Assembly (NCBI GenBank): GCA_022843905.1
Contig: JALHMT010000002.1
Location: 143,317 to 207,316 of the forward strand
Length of the DNA stretch: 64,000 nucleotides
Source of the DNA: Rubrivivax sp.
GTDB taxonomy: Bacteria > Pseudomonadota > Gammaproteobacteria > Burkholderiales > Burkholderiaceae_C
Direction of reading: 5' to 3'
Shown here: positions 30,094-38,945 of the stretch, in pieces
Layout: each line of letters begins with the position of its first letter
How positions within the stretch are numbered: the first letter of the stretch is position 1
Position numbers and translations under genes: made by a program
Notes under the pieces: generated by a model
Database searches by the model: none
The model's input: only the letters and a program-made list of their open reading frames with translations
What the model was told of the DNA's origin: nothing

Positions 30094-31041
30094 ATGACCC
30101 GCAAACTGCACATCGCCGCCGCCCAGCTGGGCGCCATTCACCTGGCCGACACGCGCGAAGCCGTCGTCGTGCGCCTGCGCGAGCTGCTGCGGCAGGCCCA
30201 TTCGCGCGGCGTGAAGTTCGTCGTCTTCCCGGAACTGGCCTTCACGACCTTCTTCCCGCGCTACTGGTTCGACGACCCCGCCGCCACCGACGCGCGCTTC
30301 TACGAACGCGAGATGCCCTCGGCTGCCACCGCGCCGCTGTTCGACGACGCCAAGCGCTACGGCATCGGCATGTACATCGGCTATGCCGAGCTGGTGGAAG
30401 AAGCCGGCCGGCTGCGCCGCTTCAACACCGCCATCCTGGTGTCGCCCACGGGCGAGATGATCGGCAAGTACCGCAAGGTGCACCTGCCCGGCCACGCCGA
30501 GCACAAGCCGCAGGCCGCATTCCAGCACCTGGAGAAGAAGTACTTCGAGGTGGGCGACCTCGGCTTCAACACCTTCCGCATGCAGGACACGGTGATGGGC
30601 ATGCTGATCTGCAACGACCGCCGCTGGCCCGAGGCCTTCCGCGCCCTCACGCTGCAGGGGGCCGAGCTGGTCACGCTGGGCTTCAACACGCCCACCGAGA
30701 ACCTGCACTACCCCGAGCCGCCGGCGCTGCGCGTGCACCACCACCTGATCATGGCGCAGGCCATGGCCTTCATGAACGCCACCTGGCTGGTGGAGACCGC
30801 CAAGTGCGGCTTCGAGGACGGCTTCCGCATGTTCGGCCATTCGCTGATCGTCGCGCCCTCGGGCGAGATCGTGGCCAAGACGGTGAGCGAGGACGACGAG
30901 CTGATCAGCTTCGACGCCGATCTCGACCTGGCGCAGGACCTGAAGCGCACGATGTTCAACTACGCCGCGCACCGTCGCCCCGAGCACTACCGCATCCTGA
31001 TCGATCGCGTGGGCGCCGAGGTCACGCCCAGGAACGGCTGA
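30094..31041 (+). CDS. N-carbamoyl-D-amino-acid hydrolase (nitrilase superfamily)
   Basis: 315 aa, close to the Agrobacterium D-carbamoylase (about 304). The catalytic triad is intact and nearly identically spaced: Glu47 (FPELAFTTFFPR), Lys128 (KYRKVHLPGH) and Cys173 (MLICNDRRWPE). It releases the free D-amino acid, CO2 and ammonia from the hydantoinase product. It lies 31 bp after the hydantoinase gene in the same operon. Confidence 0.93.
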   Translation: MTRKLHIAAAQLGAIHLADTREAVVVRLRELLRQAHSRGVKFVVFPELAFTTFFPRYWFDDPAATDARFYEREMPSAATAPLFDDAKRYGIGMYIGYAELVEEAGRLRRFNTAILVSPTGEMIGKYRKVHLPGHAEHKPQAAFQHLEKKYFEVGDLGFNTFRMQDTVMGMLICNDRRWPEAFRALTLQGAELVTLGFNTPTENLHYPEPPALRVHHHLIMAQAMAFMNATWLVETAKCGFEDGFRMFGHSLIVAPSGEIVAKTVSEDDELISFDADLDLAQDLKRTMFNYAAHRRPEHYRILIDRVGAEVTPRNG

Positions 31042-31145
31042 GCCCCGCAGCCGCCGTGTCGGCCCGCCCGGGTTGGCACGGGCTTTGCGTCCCGGCACGG
31101 CGCAACCATCCCCCACGCCGCAAGGCAACTACAACAGAGGCACAC

Positions 31146-31988
31146 ATGATCCGAACCAGCGTCAAGTTCTTCCTGGCCACCGTGCTGGCCGCCGCCGCCG
31201 CGGGCGTCGCGGCCCAGCCGCTGAAGGCCGGCGTGGACGGCACCTTCGCCCCGCACGCGATGCCCAAGATGGGCGGCGGCGTGGAAGGCTTCAACATCGA
31301 CCTGCTGATGGAGATCGGCAAGCAGCTCGGCCGCCCGGTGGAGATCGTGGCCGCGCAGTTCTCGGGCCTGATCCCGGCCATGAACGCCAAGTCGCTGGAC
31401 TTCGTCGGCGCGCCCACCACCGTCACGCCCGAGCGCGCCGCGAACCTGCTGTTCAGCGAGGGCTATCTCAACACCTACTTCCAGTTCCTGGTGCCGGCCG
31501 GCAAGCCCGACCTGAAGGCGCTGACCGACCTCAAGGGCAAGACCATCTCGTCGAACAAGGGCTCGGCCTACGACAAGTGGCTGATCGACAACGCCGAGAA
31601 GCTCGGCTTCAAGTACGAGTCGTATCCGACCAACTCCGACGCCGTGCAGGCCGTGCTCTCGGGCCGTGCCGACGCCACGCTGGGCGGCAACACCGTGGCC
31701 GCCTTCGCCGCGACGCGCAACCCGGGCAAGCTCACCCTGACGTCGCTCACCATCGACCAGGGCCTGGTCTGGGCGGCCGTGTTCCGCAAGGACGACCCCG
31801 TGCTGCGCGACGCGGTGGACATGGCCATCGAATGCCTGAAGAAGGACGGCACGATCTCCCGGCTGTCCGAGAAGTGGTTCGGCGTGAAACCGGCCCCCGG
31901 CGCGGCGGCGGTGACGCCCTTCCCCGGCAGGGGCGTGCCCGGCCTGCCCGGTCACGACGCGACCCCGCAAGAACTGAAGTGCAAGTGA
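31146..31988 (+). CDS. Amino-acid-type ABC transporter substrate-binding protein
   Basis: 280 aa SBP_bac_3-type receptor with a signal peptide ending near VAAQ-PL (residue 23). The motif GFNIDLLMEIGKQLGRPVEIV and the SGLIPAMNAKSLDF block are typical of glutamine/histidine-type receptors. The N-terminal phrase GTFAPHAMPKMGGGVEGFN departs from the usual YPPF and suggests a non-standard ligand such as a hydantoin, ureido acid or D-amino acid. It is the first gene of a four-gene transporter and overlaps the ATPase gene by four bases (GTGA). Confidence 0.92.
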   Translation: MIRTSVKFFLATVLAAAAAGVAAQPLKAGVDGTFAPHAMPKMGGGVEGFNIDLLMEIGKQLGRPVEIVAAQFSGLIPAMNAKSLDFVGAPTTVTPERAANLLFSEGYLNTYFQFLVPAGKPDLKALTDLKGKTISSNKGSAYDKWLIDNAEKLGFKYESYPTNSDAVQAVLSGRADATLGGNTVAAFAATRNPGKLTLTSLTIDQGLVWAAVFRKDDPVLRDAVDMAIECLKKDGTISRLSEKWFGVKPAPGAAAVTPFPGRGVPGLPGHDATPQELKCK

Positions 31989-32779
31989 GCGAGGGCGCGC
32001 GCCCGGCGATGGGCGCGGCAGGCCTGGCGGCAGCAGGGGCCCCCGCCCCGCTGCTGCGCATCCACGGCCTGCGCAAGGCCTTCGGTGCCACCGAGGTGCT
32101 CAAGGGCATCGACCTCGACGTGGCGCCGGGCGAACTGGTCTTCGTGATCGGGCCCTCGGGCTCGGGCAAGTCGACGCTGCTGCGCTGCTGCAACCGGCTG
32201 GAAGAGCCGACCGGCGGCGAGATCTGGTTCGAGGGCCGCAACATCCTGGCGCCGGGCACCGACGTCAACGCCATGCGCCGCCGGTTGGGCATGGTGTTCC
32301 AGTCCTTCAACCTCTACCCGCACCTGAACGCGCGCGACAACGTGGCGCTGGCGCTCATCCACGTGCTGAAGCAGCCGCGCGAGCAGGCGCACGCGCGTGC
32401 GCTGAAGGCGCTGGAGCAGGTCGGGCTCGGCGACCGCGGGGCGGCGCTGCCGGGCGAACTGTCCGGCGGCCAGCAGCAGCGCGTGGCCATCGCTCGTGCC
32501 CTGGCGCTGGAGCCGGCCATCGTGCTGTTCGACGAACCCACCTCGGCGCTCGACCCCGAACTGGTAGGCAGCGTACTGGCCGTGCTGCGCACGCTGCGCA
32601 CCAGCGGCATGACCATGATGGTGGTCAGCCACGAGATGGGCTTCGCCCGCACCGCGGCCGACCGCGTGGTGTTCATGGAAGGCGGCCACATCGTGGCACA
32701 GGGCGCGCCGTCGTTCATCTTCGGGCCTGAAGCCCCGGCGCGAGTGCAGGAGTTCGTCGCCAATATCGAACATCGATGA
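31985..32779 (+). CDS. ABC transporter ATP-binding protein, polar amino acid type
   Basis: 264 aa from the GTG at 31985, which overlaps the receptor stop; an ATG at 32009 would remove a poorly conserved tail. Walker A GPSGSGKST, Q-loop (VFQSFNLYPHLNA), signature LSGGQQQRVAIARAL, Walker B IVLFDEPTSALDPE and the switch histidine (VVSHEMGFA) are all intact. The closest type is GlnQ/HisP. It energises uptake with the two permeases that follow. Confidence 0.95.
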   Translation: MSEGARPAMGAAGLAAAGAPAPLLRIHGLRKAFGATEVLKGIDLDVAPGELVFVIGPSGSGKSTLLRCCNRLEEPTGGEIWFEGRNILAPGTDVNAMRRRLGMVFQSFNLYPHLNARDNVALALIHVLKQPREQAHARALKALEQVGLGDRGAALPGELSGGQQQRVAIARALALEPAIVLFDEPTSALDPELVGSVLAVLRTLRTSGMTMMVVSHEMGFARTAADRVVFMEGGHIVAQGAPSFIFGPEAPARVQEFVANIEHR

Positions 32780-33447
32780 ACGAGCTCATCGACACCTTCT
32801 TCAACGTGGCGGTGATGCGCCAGTACCTGCCGCAGGTCATCGAGGGCATGGGCGTCACGGTGGTGCTGGCGCTGGCGGTGGTGGTCACCGGCACGCTGCT
32901 GGGCTTCGTGCTGGCGGTGCTGCGCAGCCTGCGCATCAAGCCGCTGAACCTGCTGATCATCCTGTTCGCCGACGTCTTCCGCGCCGTGCCGGCCCTGGTG
33001 ATCCTGATCATCATCTACTTCGCGCTGCCCACCGTGGGCGTGCGCTTCTCGGCCTTCGCCTCGGCCTGGCTGGGCCTGTCGCTGGTGCTGGCGGCCTTTG
33101 CCGAGGAGATCGTCTGGGCCGGCATCCTGAGCGTGCCGCGCGGGCAGTGGGAAGCCGCGCGCGCCACCGGCCTGGGCGTGGGTCAATGCATGCGCCTGGT
33201 GGTGCTGCCGCAGGCCATGCGGCTGACAGTGGCGCCGCTGACCAACCGTGCCATCGTCATCACCAAGAACACCGCGCTGGCCTCGGTACTGGCGGTGGGC
33301 GAGATCCTCTACCAGGCGCAGGCGGGTTACGCCTTTTCCTACAACCCCTCACCGCTGACGCTGGGCGCCATCGCCTACCTCATCTTGTTTATCCCGCTCG
33401 TCTGGCTCGGCCGCTGGGTCGAGGGCAGGTACGCATGGAAACGTTGA
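32776..33447 (+). CDS. ABC transporter permease, polar amino acid type (first)
   Basis: 223 aa inner-membrane subunit of the HisMQ/GlnP type, with a GMGVTVVLALAVVVTGT first helix and the EAA coupling loop (EAARATGLGVGQCMRLVVLPQA) that docks on the ATPase. It starts in an ATGA overlap with the ATPase gene and its 3' end overlaps the second permease by 13 bp. Confidence 0.94.
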   Translation: MNELIDTFFNVAVMRQYLPQVIEGMGVTVVLALAVVVTGTLLGFVLAVLRSLRIKPLNLLIILFADVFRAVPALVILIIIYFALPTVGVRFSAFASAWLGLSLVLAAFAEEIVWAGILSVPRGQWEAARATGLGVGQCMRLVVLPQAMRLTVAPLTNRAIVITKNTALASVLAVGEILYQAQAGYAFSYNPSPLTLGAIAYLILFIPLVWLGRWVEGRYAWKR

Positions 33448-34106
33448 TCGACGGGTTCTTCAACCTGCGGATCCTGCGCGAGTCGGCGCCTTTCCTGCTG
33501 CGCGGGCTGGGCATGACGCTGCTGCTGGCCGTGGTGGCGATTCCGCTGGGCATGGTGGGGGGGCTGGCGCTGGCGCTGCTGTCCACCGTGCAGAACCGGC
33601 TGGTGCGCTGGACGGCCATCGTCTACACCGACTTCTTCCGCGCCTTTCCGCCGCTGGTGCTGTTGCTGTTCATCGCCTACGGCCTGCCTTTCCTGGGCAT
33701 GAAGCCGCCGCCTTTCGTGGCCGTGGCCATCGCCTTCCTGCTCAACACCAGCAGCTACTTCGGCGAGATCCTGCGTGCCGGCATCGAATCGGTGCCCAAC
33801 GGCCAGCACGAGGCCGCGCGCTCCACCGGCCTGTCGCGCTTCCAGAGCCTGCGCCTGGTGATCGTGCCGCAGGCCGTGCGCAACGTCGGCCCCGACCTGG
33901 TGAGCAACGTGCTCGAAGTGGTCAAGCTGACCTCCATCGCCAGTGTGGTGGCGCTGCCCGAGCTGCTGTATGCCGCGCGGCAGGTGCAGTCGGTGACCTA
34001 CAACGCCACGCCGGTCATCGCCGCCGGCATCATCTACCTGCTGCTGCTGTGGCCGCTGGTGCGGCTGCTGTCGCGCTACGAGCGGCAGTCGGTGCAGATC
34101 CGTTGA
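33435..34106 (+). CDS. ABC transporter permease, polar amino acid type (second)
   Basis: 223 aa, the partner of the preceding permease. It opens METLIDGFFNLRIL, similar to the other permease's MNELIDTFFNVAVM, so the two look like an old gene duplication. It has the EAA loop EAARSTGLSRFQSLRLVIVPQAV and about five membrane segments. It starts 13 bp inside the first permease gene. The pair presumably forms a heterodimer. Confidence 0.93.
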   Translation: METLIDGFFNLRILRESAPFLLRGLGMTLLLAVVAIPLGMVGGLALALLSTVQNRLVRWTAIVYTDFFRAFPPLVLLLFIAYGLPFLGMKPPPFVAVAIAFLLNTSSYFGEILRAGIESVPNGQHEAARSTGLSRFQSLRLVIVPQAVRNVGPDLVSNVLEVVKLTSIASVVALPELLYAARQVQSVTYNATPVIAAGIIYLLLLWPLVRLLSRYERQSVQIR

Positions 34107-34122
34107 ACCCCCGGAGCCTTCC

Positions 34123-34785
34123 ATGTCGCAGCGCATCCTCGTCATCAATCCCAATTCGACACAGGCCGTCACCGACGGCATCCACCGCGCGCTGGAGCCG
34201 CTGCGCCTGCCCGGCGGACCCGAGTTCGAGTGCGTGACGCTGCGCGAAGGCCCGCCGGGCATCCAGAGCCAGCGCGACGTCGACGGCGTGATCGGGCCGA
34301 TGACGAAACTGATCGCCGAGAGGGACCGTGACTGCAGCGCCTTCGTCATCGCCTGCTACAGCGACCCCGGCCTGTTCAGCGCGCGCGAAGTCACGAACAA
34401 GCCGGTGCTGGGCATCAGCGAATGCGGCGTGCTGACGGCGCTGACGCTGGGCCAGCGTTTCGGCGTGATCGCCATCCTGGCGCAGTCCATCCCGCGCCAC
34501 CTGCGCTACCTGGGCGCGATGGGCGTCACCGACCGCCTGGCGGCCGAACTGCCGGTGGGCCTGCAGGTCACCGAACTGGCCGACGCCGGGCGCACGAAGC
34601 AGAAGATGATAGCCACCGGCCGCCGCCTGGTGGAAGAGCACGGCGCCCACGTCATCGTGATGGGCTGCGCCGGCATGGCGCAGTACCGCGCGCCGCTGGA
34701 AGACGCCCTGGGCGTGCCGGTGGTGGAGCCGACGCAGGCCGCCGCGGGCATGGCGCTGGTGCGCGTGCGGCTGAACGGGGCCTGA
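34123..34785 (+). CDS. Hydantoin racemase (Asp/Glu racemase superfamily)
   Basis: 220 aa. The two catalytic cysteines are present in FVIACYSDPG (Cys78) and IVMGCAGMA (Cys182), the same spacing as known hydantoin racemases, and the N terminus RILVINPNSTQAVT is characteristic. It interconverts D- and L-5-substituted hydantoins so that both enter the stereospecific hydantoinase/carbamoylase route. It closes the operon, 16 bp after the second permease. Confidence 0.93.
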   Translation: MSQRILVINPNSTQAVTDGIHRALEPLRLPGGPEFECVTLREGPPGIQSQRDVDGVIGPMTKLIAERDRDCSAFVIACYSDPGLFSAREVTNKPVLGISECGVLTALTLGQRFGVIAILAQSIPRHLRYLGAMGVTDRLAAELPVGLQVTELADAGRTKQKMIATGRRLVEEHGAHVIVMGCAGMAQYRAPLEDALGVPVVEPTQAAAGMALVRVRLNGA

Positions 34786-34884
34786 TCCCATGACCGACGC
34801 CTGAGGGCGGCAGGCCCCCGGGCAGGGCCCGTTGCACGCGCGCTGTCACTCGCTCATCATGGTGCGCAACTTCGAAAGGTGCGT

Positions 34885-36315
34885 GTGGCGACCCTGGATA
34901 CCGACTACCTGATCATCGGCGCGGGCGCCACCGGCATGGCCTTCGCCGACACCCTGCTCAGCGAGACCGACGCCCACATCACGCTGGTCGACCGCCACGG
35001 CAAGCCCGGCGGGCACTGGAACGATGCCTACCCCTTCGTCACGCTGCACCAGCCCTCGGCCTTCTACGGCGTGAACTCGATGGAGCTGGGCCACCGCCGC
35101 AAGGACACGGCCGGCGTCAACCAGGGCCTGTACGAGCTGGCCAGTGGCGCCGAGATCAACGCCTACTACGACCGCGTGATGCAGCAGCGCCTGCTGCCCA
35201 GCGGGCGCGTGGGCTACCACCCGATGTGCGACTGGCAGGACGCCGCCGACGGCAGCGCCGGCGGTCAGTTGATGTCGCTGCTGTCGGGCGAGGCCACGCA
35301 GGTCCGGGTGCGTCGCAAGGTCGTCGACGCCAACTACTACGGCCCGCGCGTGCCGTCCACGCACACGCCGCGCTTCGCGGTGGGCGCGGGTGCCTGGCTG
35401 CTGCCGCCGAATGCGCTGCCGCATCTGGCACAGAACCGCGACGGGCGCGGCCTGCCGAAGCAGTTCATGATCCTGGGCGCCGGCAAGACGGCCATGGATG
35501 CCGCGATGTGGCTGCTGCAGTCGGGCGCCCGCCCCGAGTCCATCCGCTGGGTGATGCCGCGCGACTCCTGGCTGGTCAACCGCATCACCACGCAGCCGGC
35601 CATCGAGTTCTTCAACGAAGCCATCGGTGGCATGGCCGACCAGATGGAAGCCTTCGCCCAGGCCACCACGGTCGACGACCTCTACCTGCGCCTGGAAGCC
35701 TGCGGTTTCCTGCTGCGCATCCACCCCGGGCGCACGCCGAGCATGTTCCACCTGGCGACCATCTCGCCCGGCGAAGTGCAGGCGCTGCGCCGCATCGAAG
35801 ACGTCATCCGCCTGGGCCGCGTGACGGCGCTGGCGGCCGACCACGTGGTGCTCGAGCAGGGTCGCGTGGAACTGGCACCCGGCACGCTGTGCATCGACTG
35901 CACCGCCTCGGCGGTCGACTTGCGCCCCATCCAGCCCGTCTTCCAGCCGCATCGCATCGTGCCGGCCATCGTGCGGCTGCCGCTGCCCACCTTCAGTGCC
36001 GCCCTCATCGCGTGGGTCGAAGCCCACCTCGACGACGACAAGAGCAAGAACCGGCTGTGCGTGCCGGTGCCCTTCCCGCACACGCTGGCCGGCTACGTGC
36101 AGGCCATGATGGTCAGCTCGATGAACCAGTTCCAGTGGTCGCAGGACAAGGTGCTGCGCCAGTGGGTGCGCGACAGCCGGCTCGACGGCTTCGGCCGCCT
36201 GATGACGGGCATCGCGCCCGACGACACCGCCAAGCTGGCCATCATGGGGCGCCTGAAGGCCGCCGCGATGCCTGCGATGGCCAACATGCAGAAGCTGATG
36301 GCGGCGTCGGCCTGA
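34885..36315 (+). CDS. FAD/NAD(P)-binding oxidoreductase (flavoprotein, monooxygenase-like)
   Basis: About 476 aa. A Rossmann FAD motif (DYLIIGAGATGMAFADTL) is at the N terminus, with a following acidic strand end (ITLVDRHGKPGGHWND) as in flavin-containing and Baeyer-Villiger-type monooxygenases. A second nucleotide-binding motif is at FMILGAGKTAMDAAMWLL (about residues 195-212). No substrate can be named. The start at GTG 34885 is preferred to GTG 34879 because GAAAGG (34874-34879) would then be a ribosome-binding site 5 nt upstream, whereas 34879 falls inside it. Not clearly linked to either neighbour. Confidence 0.8.
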   Translation: MATLDTDYLIIGAGATGMAFADTLLSETDAHITLVDRHGKPGGHWNDAYPFVTLHQPSAFYGVNSMELGHRRKDTAGVNQGLYELASGAEINAYYDRVMQQRLLPSGRVGYHPMCDWQDAADGSAGGQLMSLLSGEATQVRVRRKVVDANYYGPRVPSTHTPRFAVGAGAWLLPPNALPHLAQNRDGRGLPKQFMILGAGKTAMDAAMWLLQSGARPESIRWVMPRDSWLVNRITTQPAIEFFNEAIGGMADQMEAFAQATTVDDLYLRLEACGFLLRIHPGRTPSMFHLATISPGEVQALRRIEDVIRLGRVTALAADHVVLEQGRVELAPGTLCIDCTASAVDLRPIQPVFQPHRIVPAIVRLPLPTFSAALIAWVEAHLDDDKSKNRLCVPVPFPHTLAGYVQAMMVSSMNQFQWSQDKVLRQWVRDSRLDGFGRLMTGIAPDDTAKLAIMGRLKAAAMPAMANMQKLMAASA

Positions 36316-36342
36316 GTCGGGGCTGCGCGCCCGGCCCGGCCC

Positions 36343-37359
36343 TCAGACCTTCACGATGCCCAGCGCCAGCAGCGAGCGCGCCGTGTCGAGGATGCTCTCT
36401 TCCTCGGGCCGTGTGGTCCAGCCGAACACCGCCTTCGCATGCGAGGCATCCTGGTGGCGGATCGAGCCGAGCTCGCCGACGACGGCGCGCGCCAGCGGGC
36501 TGAAGCGCGCCGCGACGCGCACCAGCCAGTCGGGCACGGACTTCGTCGTGACCTTGTGCGCCTGCGGGCCCAGGCCGGTGCGCAGCACGTCGGCGATCTC
36601 GCGCATCTTCATGAAGCGGCCCGAGGCGATGAAGCGCTCGCCGGCCATGCCGGGTGCCGTGAGCGCGCGCACGTGCAGTTCGGCGACGTCGCGCACGTCC
36701 ACCACGCCGAAACCGATGTCGGGGCAGGCGCCCAGGCTGCCGTCGAGCAGCTTCTTCACGATGACCACCGACGACGAATAGTCGCGGCTCCACACCGGCC
36801 CCAGCACCACCGACGGGTTGATGCTGCAGAACTCCATGGCGCCGCCCTCGCGCGCCATCCAGTCGCGCGCGGCACGTTCGGCCACGGTCTTGGACAGGAT
36901 GTAGGGCGCGATGCCGGGGCCTGGCACGGTCCAGTCGGCTTCGGTGAAGTGGTGCTCGCCGCGGCCGCGGCCGTAGGCCACGGCGGCCACCGACGAGGTC
37001 ATCACGAAACGCTTCACGCCGGCGTCGCTCGCCGCGCGCAGCGCACGCAGGGCGCCGTCGCGGGCCGGCACCACCAGTTCGTCGGCGGTCCTGGGCGTGC
37101 CGGCGGGCAGCGGCGACGCCAGGTGCACCGCGTGCGTGCAGCCGTCGGCGGCTTCGGCCCAGCCGGCGTCGGCCATCAGGTCGGCGGCGAAGAAGCTCAG
37201 CCGGCCGTTGTCCACCTGCAGCAGCTCGCGCACCGCCGCTTCACGCGCCAGGCTGCGCACGGTGCAGCGCACCGTCCAGCCTTCGGCCACCAGTTGCCGG
37301 ATGACGTAGCCGGCGATGTAGCCGCTGCCGCCGGTGACGAGCACGGTGTTGTCGGTCAT
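36343..37359 (-). CDS. NAD-dependent epimerase / dihydroflavonol reductase-like protein
   Basis: 338 aa extended short-chain dehydrogenase. Cofactor motif [16 protein letters not shown] (residues 7-22), then SSVAAVAYG and the catalytic pair in [11 protein letters not shown] (Tyr, Lys). It resembles the plant-like dihydroflavonol-4-reductase group common in proteobacteria, which reduce aldehydes or ketones; the substrate is unknown. The start at MTDNTV begins the Rossmann strand. It lies convergent with the flavoprotein gene, 27 bp away. Confidence 0.88.
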   Translation of the reverse strand: MTDNTVLVTGGSGYIAGYVIRQLVAEGWTVRCTVRSLAREAAVRELLQVDNGRLSFFAADLMADAGWAEAADGCTHAVHLASPLPAGTPRTADELVVPARDGALRALRAASDAGVKRFVMTSSVAAVAYGRGRGEHHFTEADWTVPGPGIAPYILSKTVAERAARDWMAREGGAMEFCSINPSVVLGPVWSRDYSSSVVIVKKLLDGSLGACPDIGFGVVDVRDVAELHVRALTAPGMAGERFIASGRFMKMREIADVLRTGLGPQAHKVTTKSVPDWLVRVAARFSPLARAVVGELGSIRHQDASHAKAVFGWTTRPEEESILDTARSLLALGIVKV

Positions 37360-37478
37360 CGAAGATCCTCTTGCACCCCGCGCCGCGCGCGGACCGGCGC
37401 ATTGTGGCGGCAAGGCCCTGGACGGCAGCACGGCGCCAGGACCGCGCGCGCAGGGGCCGCCTGCGCCGGCCCGGTCGC

Positions 37479-38624
37479 CTAACTGCGCCAGCGCTCGATC
37501 ACGCTGCGGTCGACCTCCACGCCCAGGCCCGGTCCGTCAGGGACGTCCACCCAGCCCCCGTGCTGCTCGATGGGGCGGGTGATCAGGTGCTGGCGGAAGG
37601 GGTGCGAGGAACGGTCGTACTCCAGCACCGGCTGCTGTGCGAACAGCGAGTGGTGCGGCACCGGCAGCGCCGCGATGAGCTGCAGCGAGGCTGCCTGCGC
37701 GATGGCCGAGCCCCAGACGTGCGGGTTGACCGCCACGCCGTGCGCCTGCGCCATCGCCACGATGTGTCGCGCCGCGGTGATGCCGCCGCAGGAGCCCAGG
37801 TCGGGCTGTGCCACGTCGACCGCGCCGGCGGCGAAGAGATCGCGCCAGCCGTACAGAGTGTGCTCGTTCTCGCCGCCGGCGATGGGCATGGTGAGCCGGG
37901 CGCGCATCTCGGCGTAGCCGGCCAGGTCCTCGGGCACCACGGGTTCTTCGTACCAGCGCAGGTCGTGCTCGGCCAGCGCGCGCCCCAGGCGCAGCGCCTC
38001 GGCGCGGCCGTAGGCGTGGTTGGTGTCCACCATCAGCGTGATGCCGCGGCCGGCGATGGCGCGCCCGATGGCCTGCATGCAGGCGATGTCGTCGTCGACG
38101 CCGAAGCCCAGCTTCACCTTCATCAGCCTGAAGCCGGCCTCGTGGTGGCGCAGCGCCTCGTCGGCCAGCCTCGCCGCCTCGCCCTGGCCCTGGATGCGGT
38201 AGAAGCCGGTGGCGTACGGCTCCACGCGCGTGCGGAATGCGCCGCCCAGCAGGCGGTGCACCGGCACACCATGCGCCTTGCCGGCCAGGTCCCACAGCGC
38301 GATGTCGACGGCGCTGATGGCCGACACCACCGAGCCCTTGCGGCCGTAGTCGCGCGTGGCGTGGTACATGCGGTGCCACAGCACCTCGGTGTCGCGCGGG
38401 TCGGCGCCCAGCACCAGCGGCTTGAGCGCATGTTCGATGGCCGCCGCGGCGATCTCGGGCGGCTCCAGCCCCTGCGCGAAGGCCTCGCCCCAGCCGATCA
38501 GGCCCTCGTCGGTGTGCACCTCCACCAGCGTGGCGCAACGCTGGCGCACCCAGCCCTGCGAGAAGGCGAAGGGCTCGGCCAGCGGGCTCTTCAGGACATG
38601 GGTGTGAACGGCGGTGATCTTCAT
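37479..38624 (-). CDS. Mandelate racemase / muconate-lactonizing enzyme family protein
   Basis: 381 aa enolase-superfamily enzyme. An N-terminal capping domain (1-125) precedes a barrel with the general base KxK (Lys169, Lys171), metal ligands Asp200, Glu226 and Glu252, and the His302 base in NPHVWGSAI. This set points to sugar-acid dehydratases or racemases rather than muconate cycloisomerase. Start at 38624 because homology begins [10 protein letters not shown]. It is divergent from the 5' fragment of the M14 peptidase gene. Confidence 0.9.
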   Translation of the reverse strand: MKITAVHTHVLKSPLAEPFAFSQGWVRQRCATLVEVHTDEGLIGWGEAFAQGLEPPEIAAAAIEHALKPLVLGADPRDTEVLWHRMYHATRDYGRKGSVVSAISAVDIALWDLAGKAHGVPVHRLLGGAFRTRVEPYATGFYRIQGQGEAARLADEALRHHEAGFRLMKVKLGFGVDDDIACMQAIGRAIAGRGITLMVDTNHAYGRAEALRLGRALAEHDLRWYEEPVVPEDLAGYAEMRARLTMPIAGGENEHTLYGWRDLFAAGAVDVAQPDLGSCGGITAARHIVAMAQAHGVAVNPHVWGSAIAQAASLQLIAALPVPHHSLFAQQPVLEYDRSSHPFRQHLITRPIEQHGGWVDVPDGPGLGVEVDRSVIERWRS

Positions 38625-38697
38625 CGGGGTCCTCGGCGCTTGCTCGGCCGGCCAGTATCGGGCCAAGTCAGGCTGACCCGGTCCGGGTCGTGTGCCG

Positions 38698-38901
38698 GCG
38701 GCGGCCGGCGTGCCCCGTCCGACTTCGGGCAACATCGCGGCTCACGACCCGTCCCCTGGAGACCCATGTTCCGCACCAAGTACCTGGACCACGCTGAACT
38801 CCTGCACCAACTGCAGTCCTGGGCCGAGGCCCACCCGGGCCTGGTGCACCTGGGCAGCCTGGGCCGCAGCGCCGAAGGCCGTGACATCCCGCTGCTGACC
38901 A
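38698..38901 (+). repeat. Left copy of the direct repeat: promoter and 5' end of the M14 peptidase gene
   Basis: Matches 42246-42442 at a 3541-bp offset. Within the coding part (38766-38901) only four of 136 bases differ, and the final 91 bases (38811-38901) are identical. Upstream of the ATG, similarity continues with gaps and substitutions to about 38698 (shared TTCGGGCAACATC). The match ends abruptly at 38901. The structure is a direct repeat flanking the two genes in between. Confidence 0.9.
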
Positions 38902-38945
38902 GAAGCGTGAAGGTGGTGCTACGGGCGCAGTGGCCGGCTACTTGA
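38766..38945 (+). pseudogene. Truncated duplicate of the M14 zinc carboxypeptidase (5' end only)
   Basis: Encodes 45 residues nearly identical to the start of the intact M14 peptidase at 42307 (one substitution, Leu for Met at position 13), then 14 unrelated residues after the break and a stop. The zinc motif HxxE (His67, Glu70 in the intact protein) is absent, so no enzyme activity is possible. Its 3' end overlaps the last eight bases of the convergent lipoprotein gene. Confidence 0.85.
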
